Origin: Phymatolithon calcareum
Lineage: Eukaryota > Rhodophyta > Florideophyceae > Hapalidiales
NCBI GenBank assembly: GCA_977006965.1
Contig: OZ345371.1
Coordinates: forward strand, 2,232,001-2,296,000
Reading direction: 5' to 3'
Length of the DNA stretch: 64,000 bases
Below the pieces are notes generated by a model. The model made no database searches and was not told where the DNA came from. It worked only from the letters and a program-made list of their open reading frames with translations. Positions 21,492 through 31,363 of this stretch are shown here, piece after piece; positions within the stretch are counted from its first letter, which is position 1; each line of letters starts with the position of its first letter. Made by a program: the position numbers and the translations under genes.

Positions 21492-24400
21492 TTAACGCCT
21501 AAACTTGCTCTCGAGCAAGTTCTCTTCGTTCAAATATTGGATTATCGCTACGGGTTTCTCTCTGCACAGATCTTCTACCGTTTTGCTCCGAACTCTGCCG
21601 ATGAATTTCCGTCGACTAACAGCCCGACCCGAACAATGTAGGATCATATGTTCCACAGTTTCCTTCACACCATACGGGCATTTCTTGCACATTGGGTCGT
21701 GAGGAAGTGGCTCATTCTCGTTGTGTCCATGGTGAAAGCTGGCGACGATTGGACAGCAATTAGTTATGAGCTGGTTGAGTATTACCTCAGCCCGTCTATG
21801 TGAGATGTGTAGGTCTTCCGGGAGTGTCGGGATGGTAACTGGTTTGCTTCTACAAGGCGGTTTGATAATGGATCGTGCCGCTTCCATGGTGAGAGGTACC
21901 GCTTGATGTGATAGCAGGCTTGATTCCGAGATTCCCCGGCGCGCGAGCTCATCAGCAGCCTCATTTTTCGGGACTCCGCAGTGACTCGGTATCCAAATGC
22001 CTTCTATGTGTATCTCCTGTGCCATGATTTGTTCCATAAGGTTCCATAGTTTCCGAATCATCTCTCCAAACATCCGCGGCTGGCCGTTGAGTGCGTCTAT
22101 GCAGCTCTTGCTGTCGGTGAACCATCGGATAGTGCTGCCGGGCGATATCGGTAGACTGGATGCTGCCTGAAATGCGTGTACGGCCGCAAAAGCTTCGGCG
22201 TCGAATGAGGAGCCAATGGCCCCAGCGGACAGCCCTTCTTCCAGTATCGCTTCTTCTCCGCGCAGCACCAAAACGCCCGCACGACCGACCTGCGGTGGGA
22301 TTGTACGGTTCATGTCGAGTGTGTCATCATCTTCATCGCATAGGATAACGCGTTGCTTCGAGGCCGTCGAGGTCGTTTCGTAGGCATGCTCGTTCCCGTC
22401 GTCGTAGACCAAGAGGACATCCGGCGGCTTGCCGTGTCGAGCTTCAAACCGTTTCGCTGCGTCGTGGTTCTGATGTTCGGTAGAGTTGAATTTCTTCAAG
22501 GTCGCGGTGTAGCAACCTTCGTCCCATTTTACGGAGACGCGTTCTCCGTGATTCAGATCCCAGACGTGAGCTTGCGGTATTTCTCCCACACTTCCATCTG
22601 TCCATATTTCGATATCCGCTGTTCTCACTGCATTACGCTCCAAAATAAAGGCTTCTGTGGCGGCGCGCTTCTCCTCCGGTTCATCCTTCGCGGAAATAGG
22701 CGTTATGAAGGTCGTAAACCTGTTGCTTGAGCGATCCTTCCCGATTGGGGAGTGGAATCCCCTGCGTGGTAGAGCGAGGATCCCTTTCTCGGCCAGATAA
22801 TAGGCGCTTGATTTCCGCCATGACCCTACGTTGCGTCTTGGTTTGAGCTCGCGTGAGTGGGTTACACGAGCCACTGGAGCCCCCGGTTCGAGTCGAAGTG
22901 CTTTCTCCATAACAAGAGTAGCATCCATCTCTCCGATGTCCCGCAGGCTACGCATCCCTGTCAGTGCCCGAAGCTTGGCAACTGCCGTAGCTTTAAGGCA
23001 GCCGCTGGCCGCTCGCGCTGCGTCGTTTCGTGCGATTTCGACTTTTTTGATGTGTGAGTCGAAGCCATGTACTGCGTAGGATGATGCACCGTATAATACA
23101 ACTGGCTCGCAGTAGCTCTTTCGGAAAGCCTCCATGGTCGGTGTCTCGGCGCCCCAAGATGTCCCTCCCAGCGCTCGGATGAATCGAGTCTTGGACCGGA
23201 GTTTCAGACTCACTTCCTTGCAGTGCAATTTGAAGCTCAGTCGTTGGTCCACGTTAACTCCGAGGAACTTATATGCCGGAACTGCTTTGATTCTCCCTCC
23301 GTCGATCTTGACGTTGCCGTCAATGATTCCCAGTGGTGGCCTTCCACTTGCAGCAAATCCCAATACCTTGCATTTCTGCGCATTGATCTTGATCCGCAAA
23401 TAACGGCATAGCTGGGAGAGGATCTGGACGGCCTCATTGAGCTTGGAGATAACATCTTCCCAGGTCGCGCCGGTGGCATGGAAGCTGGTGTGGTCTGCGA
23501 AACTAAATTGAACCAGGTCGTCGAGGCGAACATCTAAATTAGAGATGTATAAGTTCCAGAGGTTTGGTGATAAAGAGCTCCCTTGCGGTAGCCCACATCC
23601 TAGCGCCCGCGACCGACCGACAGTGTTGATGTGTCGTCCTCGAGCTCGGCGGTCCGTCAAGTAGGAATGCATCCAGCAAATCATATTTGTGGGACAGTTT
23701 AAGTTCACCATTTTTGCAAGTAACGCCGGTATAACAACCCGATCGTATGCAGCGCTGAAGTCCACGAAGAGGGCAGCACATTTCCGTCGGCGGGAGAATG
23801 CGTCTCCCGTGCGCTGTGTCATAGCAGTTATATGCTCGTGGGTGCTGCGGTATAATCTGAATCCTGCTTGTGCGGAGGGAAGTTTCGACTCCATCCACCC
23901 CGTTAGGCGTAGTCCGATGAGGCGTTCAGCAATACGACTGATGATTGATGACAACGAGATTGGCCGGAGGGTTGTGGGGTCATTCGGTTTGGGTATGCCG
24001 ATGAGTAGCACTGTTCTCCATGCAGAGGGCACTGTTCCTTCGCGCCAACTTCTGTTAACTACATCCAGTAAACGGTTTGTGGCCGTCGGAGACAGATGAC
24101 GGATGAATTCGACTTCTATCGTATCCGGACCAGTTGCAGTGCGTGTTGGCATTGCGCTTATGACTGCTGTGAGTTCACGCATAGAAAATTCTGGAACCTC
24201 GCCAAGCTCAGTGTGCGCCATCGCCACAGCCGTCATGTACTTCCGTTTCCATTTCAAGTCTTGCGCCTTGACTTTGTTCCGGTTTCTGGCGACATATCCC
24301 TTGACAACGTCGTCCGCAATATCTTGGTTCGATTTCCGGCAGTCTGTCACAATGGTTGCCCTCGCGCGGGGTTTGCCCTCGATTGCGGCGAGAAGCTTCC

Positions 24401-25608
24401 ATCCCTTGCGGTCCGCCTGGACAGTTGATACGAGGTCACGCCAGCACTTTCGCTTGGCTGCGGCGATGACCACGTCCGTATTAGCTCGTACTTCGGCAAG
24501 TACCATGAGAGACTCTGGCGATGGGTCGCGCTCGTAAGATTCGAACGCCTGTCTTCGCTCCTCCACGGCTGTTGCGCACTCATCTGTCCACCAGATTTTT
24601 CCCTTAAGATTTCCCCGCCGTACAGCGTGCTTTGCTCCTGCTAGAACAGCCTTAACAAAACGTCTGTTGTCCTCGTCGATTGTGACCTGGTTATCAGGCC
24701 ACTCTTGAAGCTTCTCCTCGACCTTGACGGAAAATGCGTCCCAGTCCGCTGTTTTCAAGGACCGTCGGGCCCGACCGAACCGTTTTCGGTCTTGATGCAA
24801 AGCAGAGAACGTGAGTAAGATTGGACGGTGGTCGCTAAAAGTAAGTGGCTGGACTTTCCATTGACACTCCATCACGTATGCTCCAGGACACGACTGCTGA
24901 CTGGCCGTTTGGGGTGAGAAGTGTAGGCGAGCCGTCGTTGAGGATTATCCGACCGGTGGCTTCTAGGTACTCCTCCAGTACTTGCAATGTATTCGGGTCG
25001 TAGTTTCCTGGGTCCCATGACCCGTGGATATTACAATCTCCAAATAGTATCGTATCCGATCGAACCATATTTTGCCAGTGAAAGCGGGATGTTGAATCCG
25101 GAGAGATGTAGAAGTGTGATATGGGAATAGACCTTCCAGATTTTCCGAGCCGTACGTCAAGTTCCGCCACTTCAGCTTTGTCGCCGTGTCTCGTACCTTG
25201 ACAGGTTACGGGGAGACCGAGACGAGCATAGGTCATCACGCCGCCACCTAATAGCGTTCCGTCGTCCCTGTCAGCGCGGTTGACGAGTCCGAACCCTGCA
25301 ATCCGCGGCGAGGGGTCCTTAGGTCGGATCCATGTCTCAGATAGCAACAGAATGTCCGCTTTGGTGTCCTGACCGAGCTTGGCGAGCTGGGAAGCGCGCC
25401 CTGCCTTGCGCACAGACCGGCAGTTGAGTTGTAGAATACGTAACGGACCTGGGTTGGTCTCGATGTCACCTGCTCGGATGAGGATGAGCCTTGACCAGTG
25501 CGCGTTTTTCACGCAAACGTCGAAGAAGGCGGGGGTGTGCCCGATTGGGCAGGTATGAGAGACCCGTTGGGTATCCAAATCTGAACAAAGTTCTGAGTTG
25601 AGATCCAT
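21492..25608 (-). pseudogene. LINE-R polyprotein (2A-EN-RT-RNH), one frameshift and a damaged RT active site
   Basis: Two abutting frames would make a protein of ~1,370 residues. N terminus: 46 residues then GDIETNPGP. Endonuclease: LQLNCRSV, LLLSETWI, LFGDCNIHG and FSDHRPIL. RT: TATGPDTIEVEF; motif A FVDFSAAYDRV; motif B GLPQGSSLSPNLWNLYI; motif C reads FADH, where FADD is expected (CAC at 23490-23492). RNase H: EIWTDGSV, GSSFDAEAFA, WFTDSKSC, WIPSHCGVPKNEAADELA. Knuckle: CKKCPYGVKETVEHMILHC. A single-base shift near 24890, between GDCN and SDHR, separates the frames. Upstream, the frame runs by chance into the host LINE-R RNase H at 25687-25971. Probably recently active, now dead. Confidence 0.9.
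25444..25470 (-). other. 2A ribosome-skipping peptide motif (GDIETNPGP)
   Basis: Residues 47-55 of the LINE-R polyprotein match the 2A consensus D-x-E-x-N-P-G-P, preceded by a hydrophobic LILIRAG segment as is usual. In known 2A peptides the ribosome skips the bond between the last Gly and Pro, releasing a short leader from the downstream enzyme. The endonuclease starts within a few residues after it. Skipping here is inference from the motif. Confidence 0.9.
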
Positions 25609-26340
25609 TTTGTCTACGAGGTGTGTTATGTCTCGCAGTCCAGCCGCACTACGTGGAAGCGGAACTCGTGCGACCAGTACCACCTCTGCACGTCTCTGCG
25701 AGATGTGCAGATCTTTCGGAAGCGTAGGAAGGGTCACTGGTTTGCTTCTACAGGGCGGCTTGATGATGGATCGTGCCGCTTCCAAAGTGAGAAGTATCGC
25801 TTGGTGCTGCGCCAGACTCGATTCTGAGATTCCCCGCCGCGCAAGTTCATCAGCAGCCTCATTCTTCGCGACGCCGCAGTGACTCGGTATCCAAACACAC
25901 TCTATCTGAATCTCGCATGAAAATAACCGTTCCATAAGGTTCCATAGATTCCGGACCATGTCACCAAACATCCGCGGTTGCCCGTTGAGCGCGTCTATGC
26001 AGCTATCTGATAGTGCTGCGGCGGGAAAGTTGTATCGTTAACGTTGCTTGGAAGGCCAGTACGGCGGCAAATGCCTCTGCGTTAAATGACGAGCCGACAG
26101 CCCCAACGCCCAGCGCTTCTTCCATAACAGTTTCTTCGCCGCGCAAAATCAGAATCCCAGCTCCGACGACCTGGAATGGGATTGTACGATACATCTCGAG
26201 TGTGTCACCGTCTTCGTCGCACACGATAACGCGTTGTTTCGAAGCGGTCGGGGTCGTTGAGTATGCATGCTCGTCTCCGTCGTCGTAGGCCAAGAGGATG
26301 TACGCTATCTCGTGATCGCCTTGTTTCATGCATTAAGCGC

Positions 26341-26829
26341 ATGCTCTTCAATAAACGAAATAGTCTGTGGCATTACATCAATTTTAACTTGATTCTATCT
26401 CGAATGTGATTGTTCTTCTTCATCTGTATCACAATAGTAGGCAACATTCTCCTAACGCGCTTATTAAAAGTCGATTTACTTATCACTAAAATACGGATGA
26501 GAGCAATTTGGTGACCTAAATTAGCAAATAGAGAAGGATACTTATCAAGATCATCCCCTCAGGGGATCAGAGGTACGTTTTTTGACGACAGAACCGTGGA
26601 ACACCATCCATAAGAAACTCTTCACAGGACAGAATCAAGCCAAGTTTCCTTGGCACACGAAAATCTCTCCCAAGCCGCTTGGGGCAAACGTTTGTAACTT
26701 TTAAATGAAAATCTACTTTTCTTCTTCTTCTTGTCAAATCATCTTGATCCCGGAGCCATCCTGTGCTGCTTCATGGCAGCACTGCTCTCCGTGGTGAGAC
26801 CTCTTACTTGGGGTCCAGCACCGCACTTT
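26341..26829. other. Noncoding stretch of unit 2
   Basis: Copy of 7501-7999; nothing recognised. Confidence 0.4.
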
Positions 26830-27190
26830 TGCGTCTTGGGTTGGTTTACTTTGAAATTTGGTTGAGCTCTCTCTGATGAGATCAGGAACGCGGCTTATGA
26901 GGGCGAGAGCGATCGGTTGCACACCCTACAAAAAAGGGGGGCACGAACTGACTCTAGACTAATATTATGTTGAGTGTTAGTCGTTGTCTGTGAGTAATCC
27001 GTTGGTTCCTCTTGGAAGAGTCGTTCACCATACTGTGTTGACAGTGTCGGACGGCACCTTGCGATCTATCCACCGACAGTGTCGGTGGATAGATCGCAAG
27101 GTGCCGATATAAAGCTCCTGGGTCATCGCTGATAATGTCGTTCAGTACACAATGGCATCATTGCGCGTCTGCTCCGTGTCTATTTCAGTT
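26830..27190 (-). repeat. Diverged solo LTR-like remnant, unit 2, with local inverted duplication
   Basis: Copy of 8000-8330; the extra length is the added inverted arm at 27052-27078. Confidence 0.6.
27052..27106. repeat. Perfect 27-bp inverted duplication (private to unit 2)
   Basis: Arms 27052-27078 and 27080-27106 are exact reverse complements with a single G between them. Units 1 (near 8211-8240) and 3 (near 45222-45250) have only the right arm, so the left arm was made in unit 2, probably by a replication template switch. Confidence 0.95.
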
Positions 27191-27243
27191 CCCAGAGGGA
27201 CCTTCTTGAGAATTTGATTTTTCTGTCCGCATTACGATTCTGA

Positions 27244-27400
27244 TTTTGTTTAAATGCTGGAAATGGCAGTTGATACCGTCCAAAGAAAATGTCCGAAATC
27301 AAAATGAAGACGTAAGCGAAGGATTGTAGCGCAACGAAAAGACCCTCAGTTGCAATGATAATTGACTAAGGGAGCTTCAATAAAACAGAAATCCATCCAT
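27244..27400 (+). mobile_element. LINE-J 3'-end fragment, unit 2
   Basis: Copy of 8377-8534, flanked by the CATTACGATTCT repeats. Confidence 0.8.
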
Positions 27401-27841
27401 CCATTACGATTCTGGAAAAGTCCGCAGTTTCTAATGAGGACGCGGCATAGGTCTAGGTGGCTGCTGTGTGCATCTACTGGACATTTCTGTCATAACGATT
27501 TCAACAAAACTCTCTAGGTGTTTCAAGTTTTTGCTCAAAAGTGTGTGCAAACATCTGGAGCGAAAGTTTGCGACTCAACGCTGGCACGTGGAATCAGCCA
27601 CTGCAACCTATGCCGCGTCCTCGTAACCAGTCCAAGACATAATGACTGGTAACGAGGACTTTTTTGACTTCGTCTATGCCGCGATTTTGATGGAATCTCA
27701 AGAAGGCCCCTCTCCCTGTCACATTGGGACTCAGGCCGGCAGCGACCACTTCTGGACATGAATCAGATATTGACACGAATTCTGACTTAAGATAATAGCA
27801 CTTTCAAATACTTCATCTCAGCCTACCTTTTATTGCTCCAA

Positions 27842-28285
27842 ATAGGTGTCAAAACAGCGACGCCTACAAGCAACAGTCAAAGTCTGGTCGTTGGAAGAAG
27901 AGGGCCGGACAGTTAAAATCCCGATCGGCGTACCGAACGACCTACCAGGAGTGCTATATATAAGGGACAGAACTGCGAGGTTGAGATGCCTGAGAGTCAT
28001 TTTCAACAGAGTTCCCTTGTGGAGAAAATCCGTTCTGGCAAAGTACTTTGGGACTGGTGCTGTGGTGGAGCTTATCGTGTTGCAATGTATACTACGGTCT
28101 ATGAAGATGGACCAAGAAACGGAATATGAATGCAAAAGACTTACTCGGGCCCTCACAGGGAGAGAAATTCGTACTAAGGAGATATTAGAAGGATAATAGA
28201 GAGTATGGAAAACAGCGAGAAGCGGCCCTGTTACTCAAATTGAGGCTTTGGGAGCTTTTAAAATAAATCAACATATATCCCCCCC
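27842..28285 (+). mobile_element. LINE-E C-terminal fragment, unit 2
   Basis: Contains a 116-residue open frame (27846-28196) homologous to the LINE-E C terminus (TARLRCLRVIFNRVPLWRKS), then a 3' UTR ending ACATATATCCCCCCC. The frame is open here and in unit 3 but broken in unit 1. Confidence 0.8.
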
Positions 28286-29112
28286 TAGAGCAATAGTTTT
28301 CATCATTTTCGCTCACTTCCTTTCGGGCTCGTTGAGTAGGCACACGCAAGCTGATCTTGGACTCGAGCTTCCAGGGTTGACTAAGACGATCTCTGCAAAG
28401 AGTTCCTCAAATGGATTACGTCAGAATCCTGCAAGGATGCATTTCGGTCGAGGGCTCAATCCTTCTGGGAGTATAGTACCGACACTCCTGGCGTGCGCTA
28501 CTTGAATATCACAGGGAGCAGCACATATTGCTACATCACAATCCGAATTCTGAACTGACTTTCAATAGGAGTACCAAAAAAATTCCTGCAGTATACTGTA
28601 CCAATTTTTCAACGCGCCTTCCTCTCCGAAACGATTGCTGCCCTTTGCGCATATAGCAATCTTTCGTATGTGACAAGGAAACGAAACGTTCTACAGAATG
28701 GTAGTACATGGATTCCGCCCTGTGTGGTGTGCCGCAACGCTCAAGGAAGCTGGGAGAGAAGACAGAAGGAAATGAAAGAAGGAAGAGAGATGTTTAGCTA
28801 CCGTGAACGTCCTAAATGGTTTCCAACCCGGGCATCCCTTTGAAGGACGGCGAATGAAGATTGGCTGCGTAGCGATATGGACGTTAAGGTGGACCATGAT
28901 CTGCACCTTGTGCAGCTTGGACAGTTGTTGTGACATCAAGTACCACTCGTATCTGTTAAGGTCTACTAGAGCCTTAAGGATGTGGAGTTGTTCCATCAGC
29001 TTCGAGAAATCCCGCAGGAAAGAAAGAAAGAAACGTTCTACTGAACTTTATTCATAATTTTTCTAGAGAGGGTTTAGAAATGAAACGTCAGTCTGATTGC
29101 TTGTCCCGGGAA
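28286..29112. other. Noncoding stretch of unit 2 with conserved small minus frame
   Basis: Copy of 9677-10507. The minus frame at 28691-28996 (101 residues, MEQLHILKALVDLNRYEWYL...) has the same length as in unit 1 despite several substitutions. No recognised domain. Confidence 0.35.
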
Positions 29113-29778
29113 TTAGAAATGCCATTGAAATCTCCATGTGGATTGTCCACCGTATTTGCAGCTAGGAGGACACTTGACTCGACGCCAGCGACAAAACCAG
29201 CAGTTTTGTGTTGCGGCAGGACCGGGTGCAGGAGGGGGACAAGGCGAGCGCGCGGGGATTGGGGATATGGAAGGGCACAATCCGTTCCCACTACAAGCTC
29301 TCTTGGGAATGGCTGTATTGCACGGAGGATTGGACGGCTCACTCTCCATCTCTGGAAGGAAGAGAAGCCCCCTTGATGTGATAGACCTTTTCACAACAGC
29401 AACAAACACCAGTGCTTGCAGGGTCACACGCCGAGTGCGACGCGCCCGTCTGATTTGATGACGTGTTCTCCGACATTGGAAAAAGCAGCGACGATGCAAA
29501 AAGTAGAGATGCCAGTTGGAAGGTCGGTTGCGGCACGCTCGAGCCTCCAGAGCCCGTGAAAGGACAAGTTCGTAGCAGAAATCACTGCATTTTCCGCCGC
29601 TATAGACGGAGCAGGCGTAGAAGTCCTTTTCTTTGTTGTAGCAAACGTTCTTGCCGCCGAGATTAATCGTTCGACGGGACACACAGCGTGTTGGAATGTC
29701 CGCCGTTTCCACTGAGTTTCCCAGAACGGGTTGCAGAATGCAAAAGATGGCAAGGAAAGCGATGATGCGAAAATGCAT
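29113..29778 (-). CDS. Secreted cysteine-rich protein, copy 2
   Basis: A 221-residue version of 10508-11212. Signal peptide and first eight mature cysteines are identical to copy 1. The Pro/Cys-rich tail has lost a net 13 residues through in-frame deletions (around 29222 and 29329), removing two cysteines (of CPSP and PCIV). The start ATG, the basic HQIRRARRTRR stretch and the C-terminal WRFQWHF are kept. Persistence of an open frame despite indels is mild support for function. Lies downstream (same strand) of a LINE-J tail fragment, as in the other units. Confidence 0.6.
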   Translation of the reverse strand: MHFRIIAFLAIFCILQPVLGNSVETADIPTRCVSRRTINLGGKNVCYNKEKDFYACSVYSGGKCSDFCYELVLSRALEARACRNRPSNWHLYFLHRRCFFQCRRTRHQIRRARRTRRVTLQALVFVAVVKRSITSRGLLFLPEMESEPSNPPCNTAIPKRACSGNGLCPSISPIPARSPCPPPAPGPAATQNCWFCRWRRVKCPPSCKYGGQSTWRFQWHF

Positions 29779-29849
29779 TTTGGGCAGTGGTGCCGTTCTC
29801 TTGCTGCTGGCGAAATGTCACCCCAGAATGAGAAGATCTTCCCATTCTT

Positions 29850-29942
29850 AAAGGATTGGATTGGATTGGATTTCTGTTTAATTGAAGCTCCCTTTGTCAA
29901 TTATCATCCATTCTCCGTTTTTCACGGGGCACTACAAATTAT
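29850..29942 (-). mobile_element. LINE-J-like 3' tail fragment, unit 2
   Basis: Copy of 11284-11375 with the same ATTGG-repeat tail. Confidence 0.65.
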
Positions 29943-31363
29943 CAAGCAGCCCTAAAACTATTCATGAGTTTCATAGAAAAAGTATCCTGAAACCGGAAAA
30001 TGGGTTTGTCTCGGCTTTCGTTCACATCTGTGTACCTTAACTTGTTGCTGAACCTAAATCCAAATTTATGAACTCGCTGTGCAACCGTTTGCACAGCAAG
30101 GTCATGATCTGTGATCTAGACACGGCTTCTTCATGACGCAGCTGAGCTCCTGGAAGCACAGGAATGATTTACATCGCTGTCGATTTTAAGTGCCGTGCAT
30201 CGCAATGCAGCTGATTAATTGAAAAGCACACGCTGCGTCCCAACTGAAGGAAATCTAATACTGTATGATACCCACTGCGCGCTTCATAAGCGCACAACGG
30301 TTGGGACAGTACAGTACTGTAAACATAAAAGGCTGGAGTAATACAGTCAATCCTCGATAAATGGATGTCCATTGTGGAGGCCTCCGATATCCAGATATCC
30401 GGAATATTCTCAACGTGAGTTTTCATAATAGCTCTCGTTTCACACGTGTATTTATATTCGGTGGCTCAAAACGGACGCGAGGCGACTTGTCTTCTTCATC
30501 CTAAACCGGTGGCATATTCGGCACTCACAGCTGTGCACCTGACACGGTACTGAACTTTTGGTCGTCATGGTTATGTCGACCATCTCCCTCAACTCGGTTA
30601 GTAACAGAGTTGAGGGAGATGGTCGACATATGCCAATGACCGGTGTTCGACACCGGTAGATACAGTACCACTACTTTACAGGAGTGCAGAATATGCACCG
30701 TGGCATGAATCAAAATTACTAGAAAATGTAATGCATGCACTGTGGCTCTACACATTGAGGAAATTCTGATATCGAATATTCCAACATCTTTAAAATGTCA
30801 ATAAATTTTGGCCGATACCGTATCCGTTACAGCCTCCTGTATTCTGAAAACCGAGGATTTTCTAAATTCGGAGATCCAGTTATCAGAGATTGACTGTATC
30901 AACAAGTTCACGAGCCACTGGACTAAGTCTTTCTCTCGTCCCGATCCACGAAACTAACGAAAATTCATCCTGGGATTATACCACATGTTGTTATTTGTGA
31001 TCATTCTCACAGCCACGTACGGGATACCTCGTCATAATAAGAGCGAGATATTCAAACAGCGTTCATTATCGCGCTACTTGCATCCACGTAATGCACTGAT
31101 CTGGGTAACCTATGTCCAGATTAGGTTCAACACTGTCTCGATACAAGACAACAAAAGGAATGTCCAATTAGGATTGTTCTTCTAGGGGGTGACCTGTGTA
31201 CTGTAATCCCGTCCTCGTCTTGCAGAACTTCAGGGGGCATCGTTGGAATAGTAATTAAAGGGTTGGATTGGAATTAAAATTGAAGCTCACTTTGTCAATT
31301 ATCATTGCACCTGAGAGACTTTTCGTTGCGTTACAATCCTCCGCTGACGTTCTCATTTAAGTA
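29943..31363. other. Noncoding stretch of unit 2 with hairpins
   Basis: Copy of 11376-12790, including the hairpin at 30572-30630 and a LINE-J tail at about 31250-31360. No gene seen. Confidence 0.45.
30572..30630. repeat. Perfect 24-bp-stem hairpin, unit 2
   Basis: Arms 30572-30595 and 30607-30630, same 11-nt loop as unit 1; no changes in either arm. Confidence 0.9.

Larger units (their letters stand above)
21452..25674 (-). mobile_element. Full-length LINE-R with 2A, endonuclease, RT, RNase H and zinc knuckle
   Basis: Bounded by a 12-13 bp TSD CAGTACCACCTC(T) at 21440-21451 and 25675-25686, so both ends are defined: 4,223 bp. The minus-strand 5' end has a ~66 bp leader before the ATG at 25608; the 3' end has a 40-bp UTR and a GAAA-repeat tail at 21452-21466. 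There is no separate ORF1. Domain order resembles trypanosomatid L1Tc/ingi: 2A peptide, APE-type endonuclease, RT, RNase H, CCHC-like knuckle. It inserted into an older LINE-R copy. Units 1 and 3 have the empty site. Confidence 0.95.
20926..26340 (-). pseudogene. LINE-R 3' fragment of unit 2, split by a full-length LINE-R
   Basis: Same truncated RNase H LINE as at 6313-7500. Its RNase H part lies at 25687-26340 and its zinc-knuckle and tail part at 20926-21451. A complete LINE-R (21452-25674) lies between them, and a LINE-E piece (21214-21403, TSD at 21201-21213 and 21404-21416) is nested in the left part. About 100 bp of RNase H sequence near 26005 is also lost relative to unit 1. Confidence 0.85.

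Noticed and set aside
22353-24537. Many plus-strand frames across the full-length LINE-R
   Set aside because: Antisense shadows of the RT and RNase H coding strand with no independent features.
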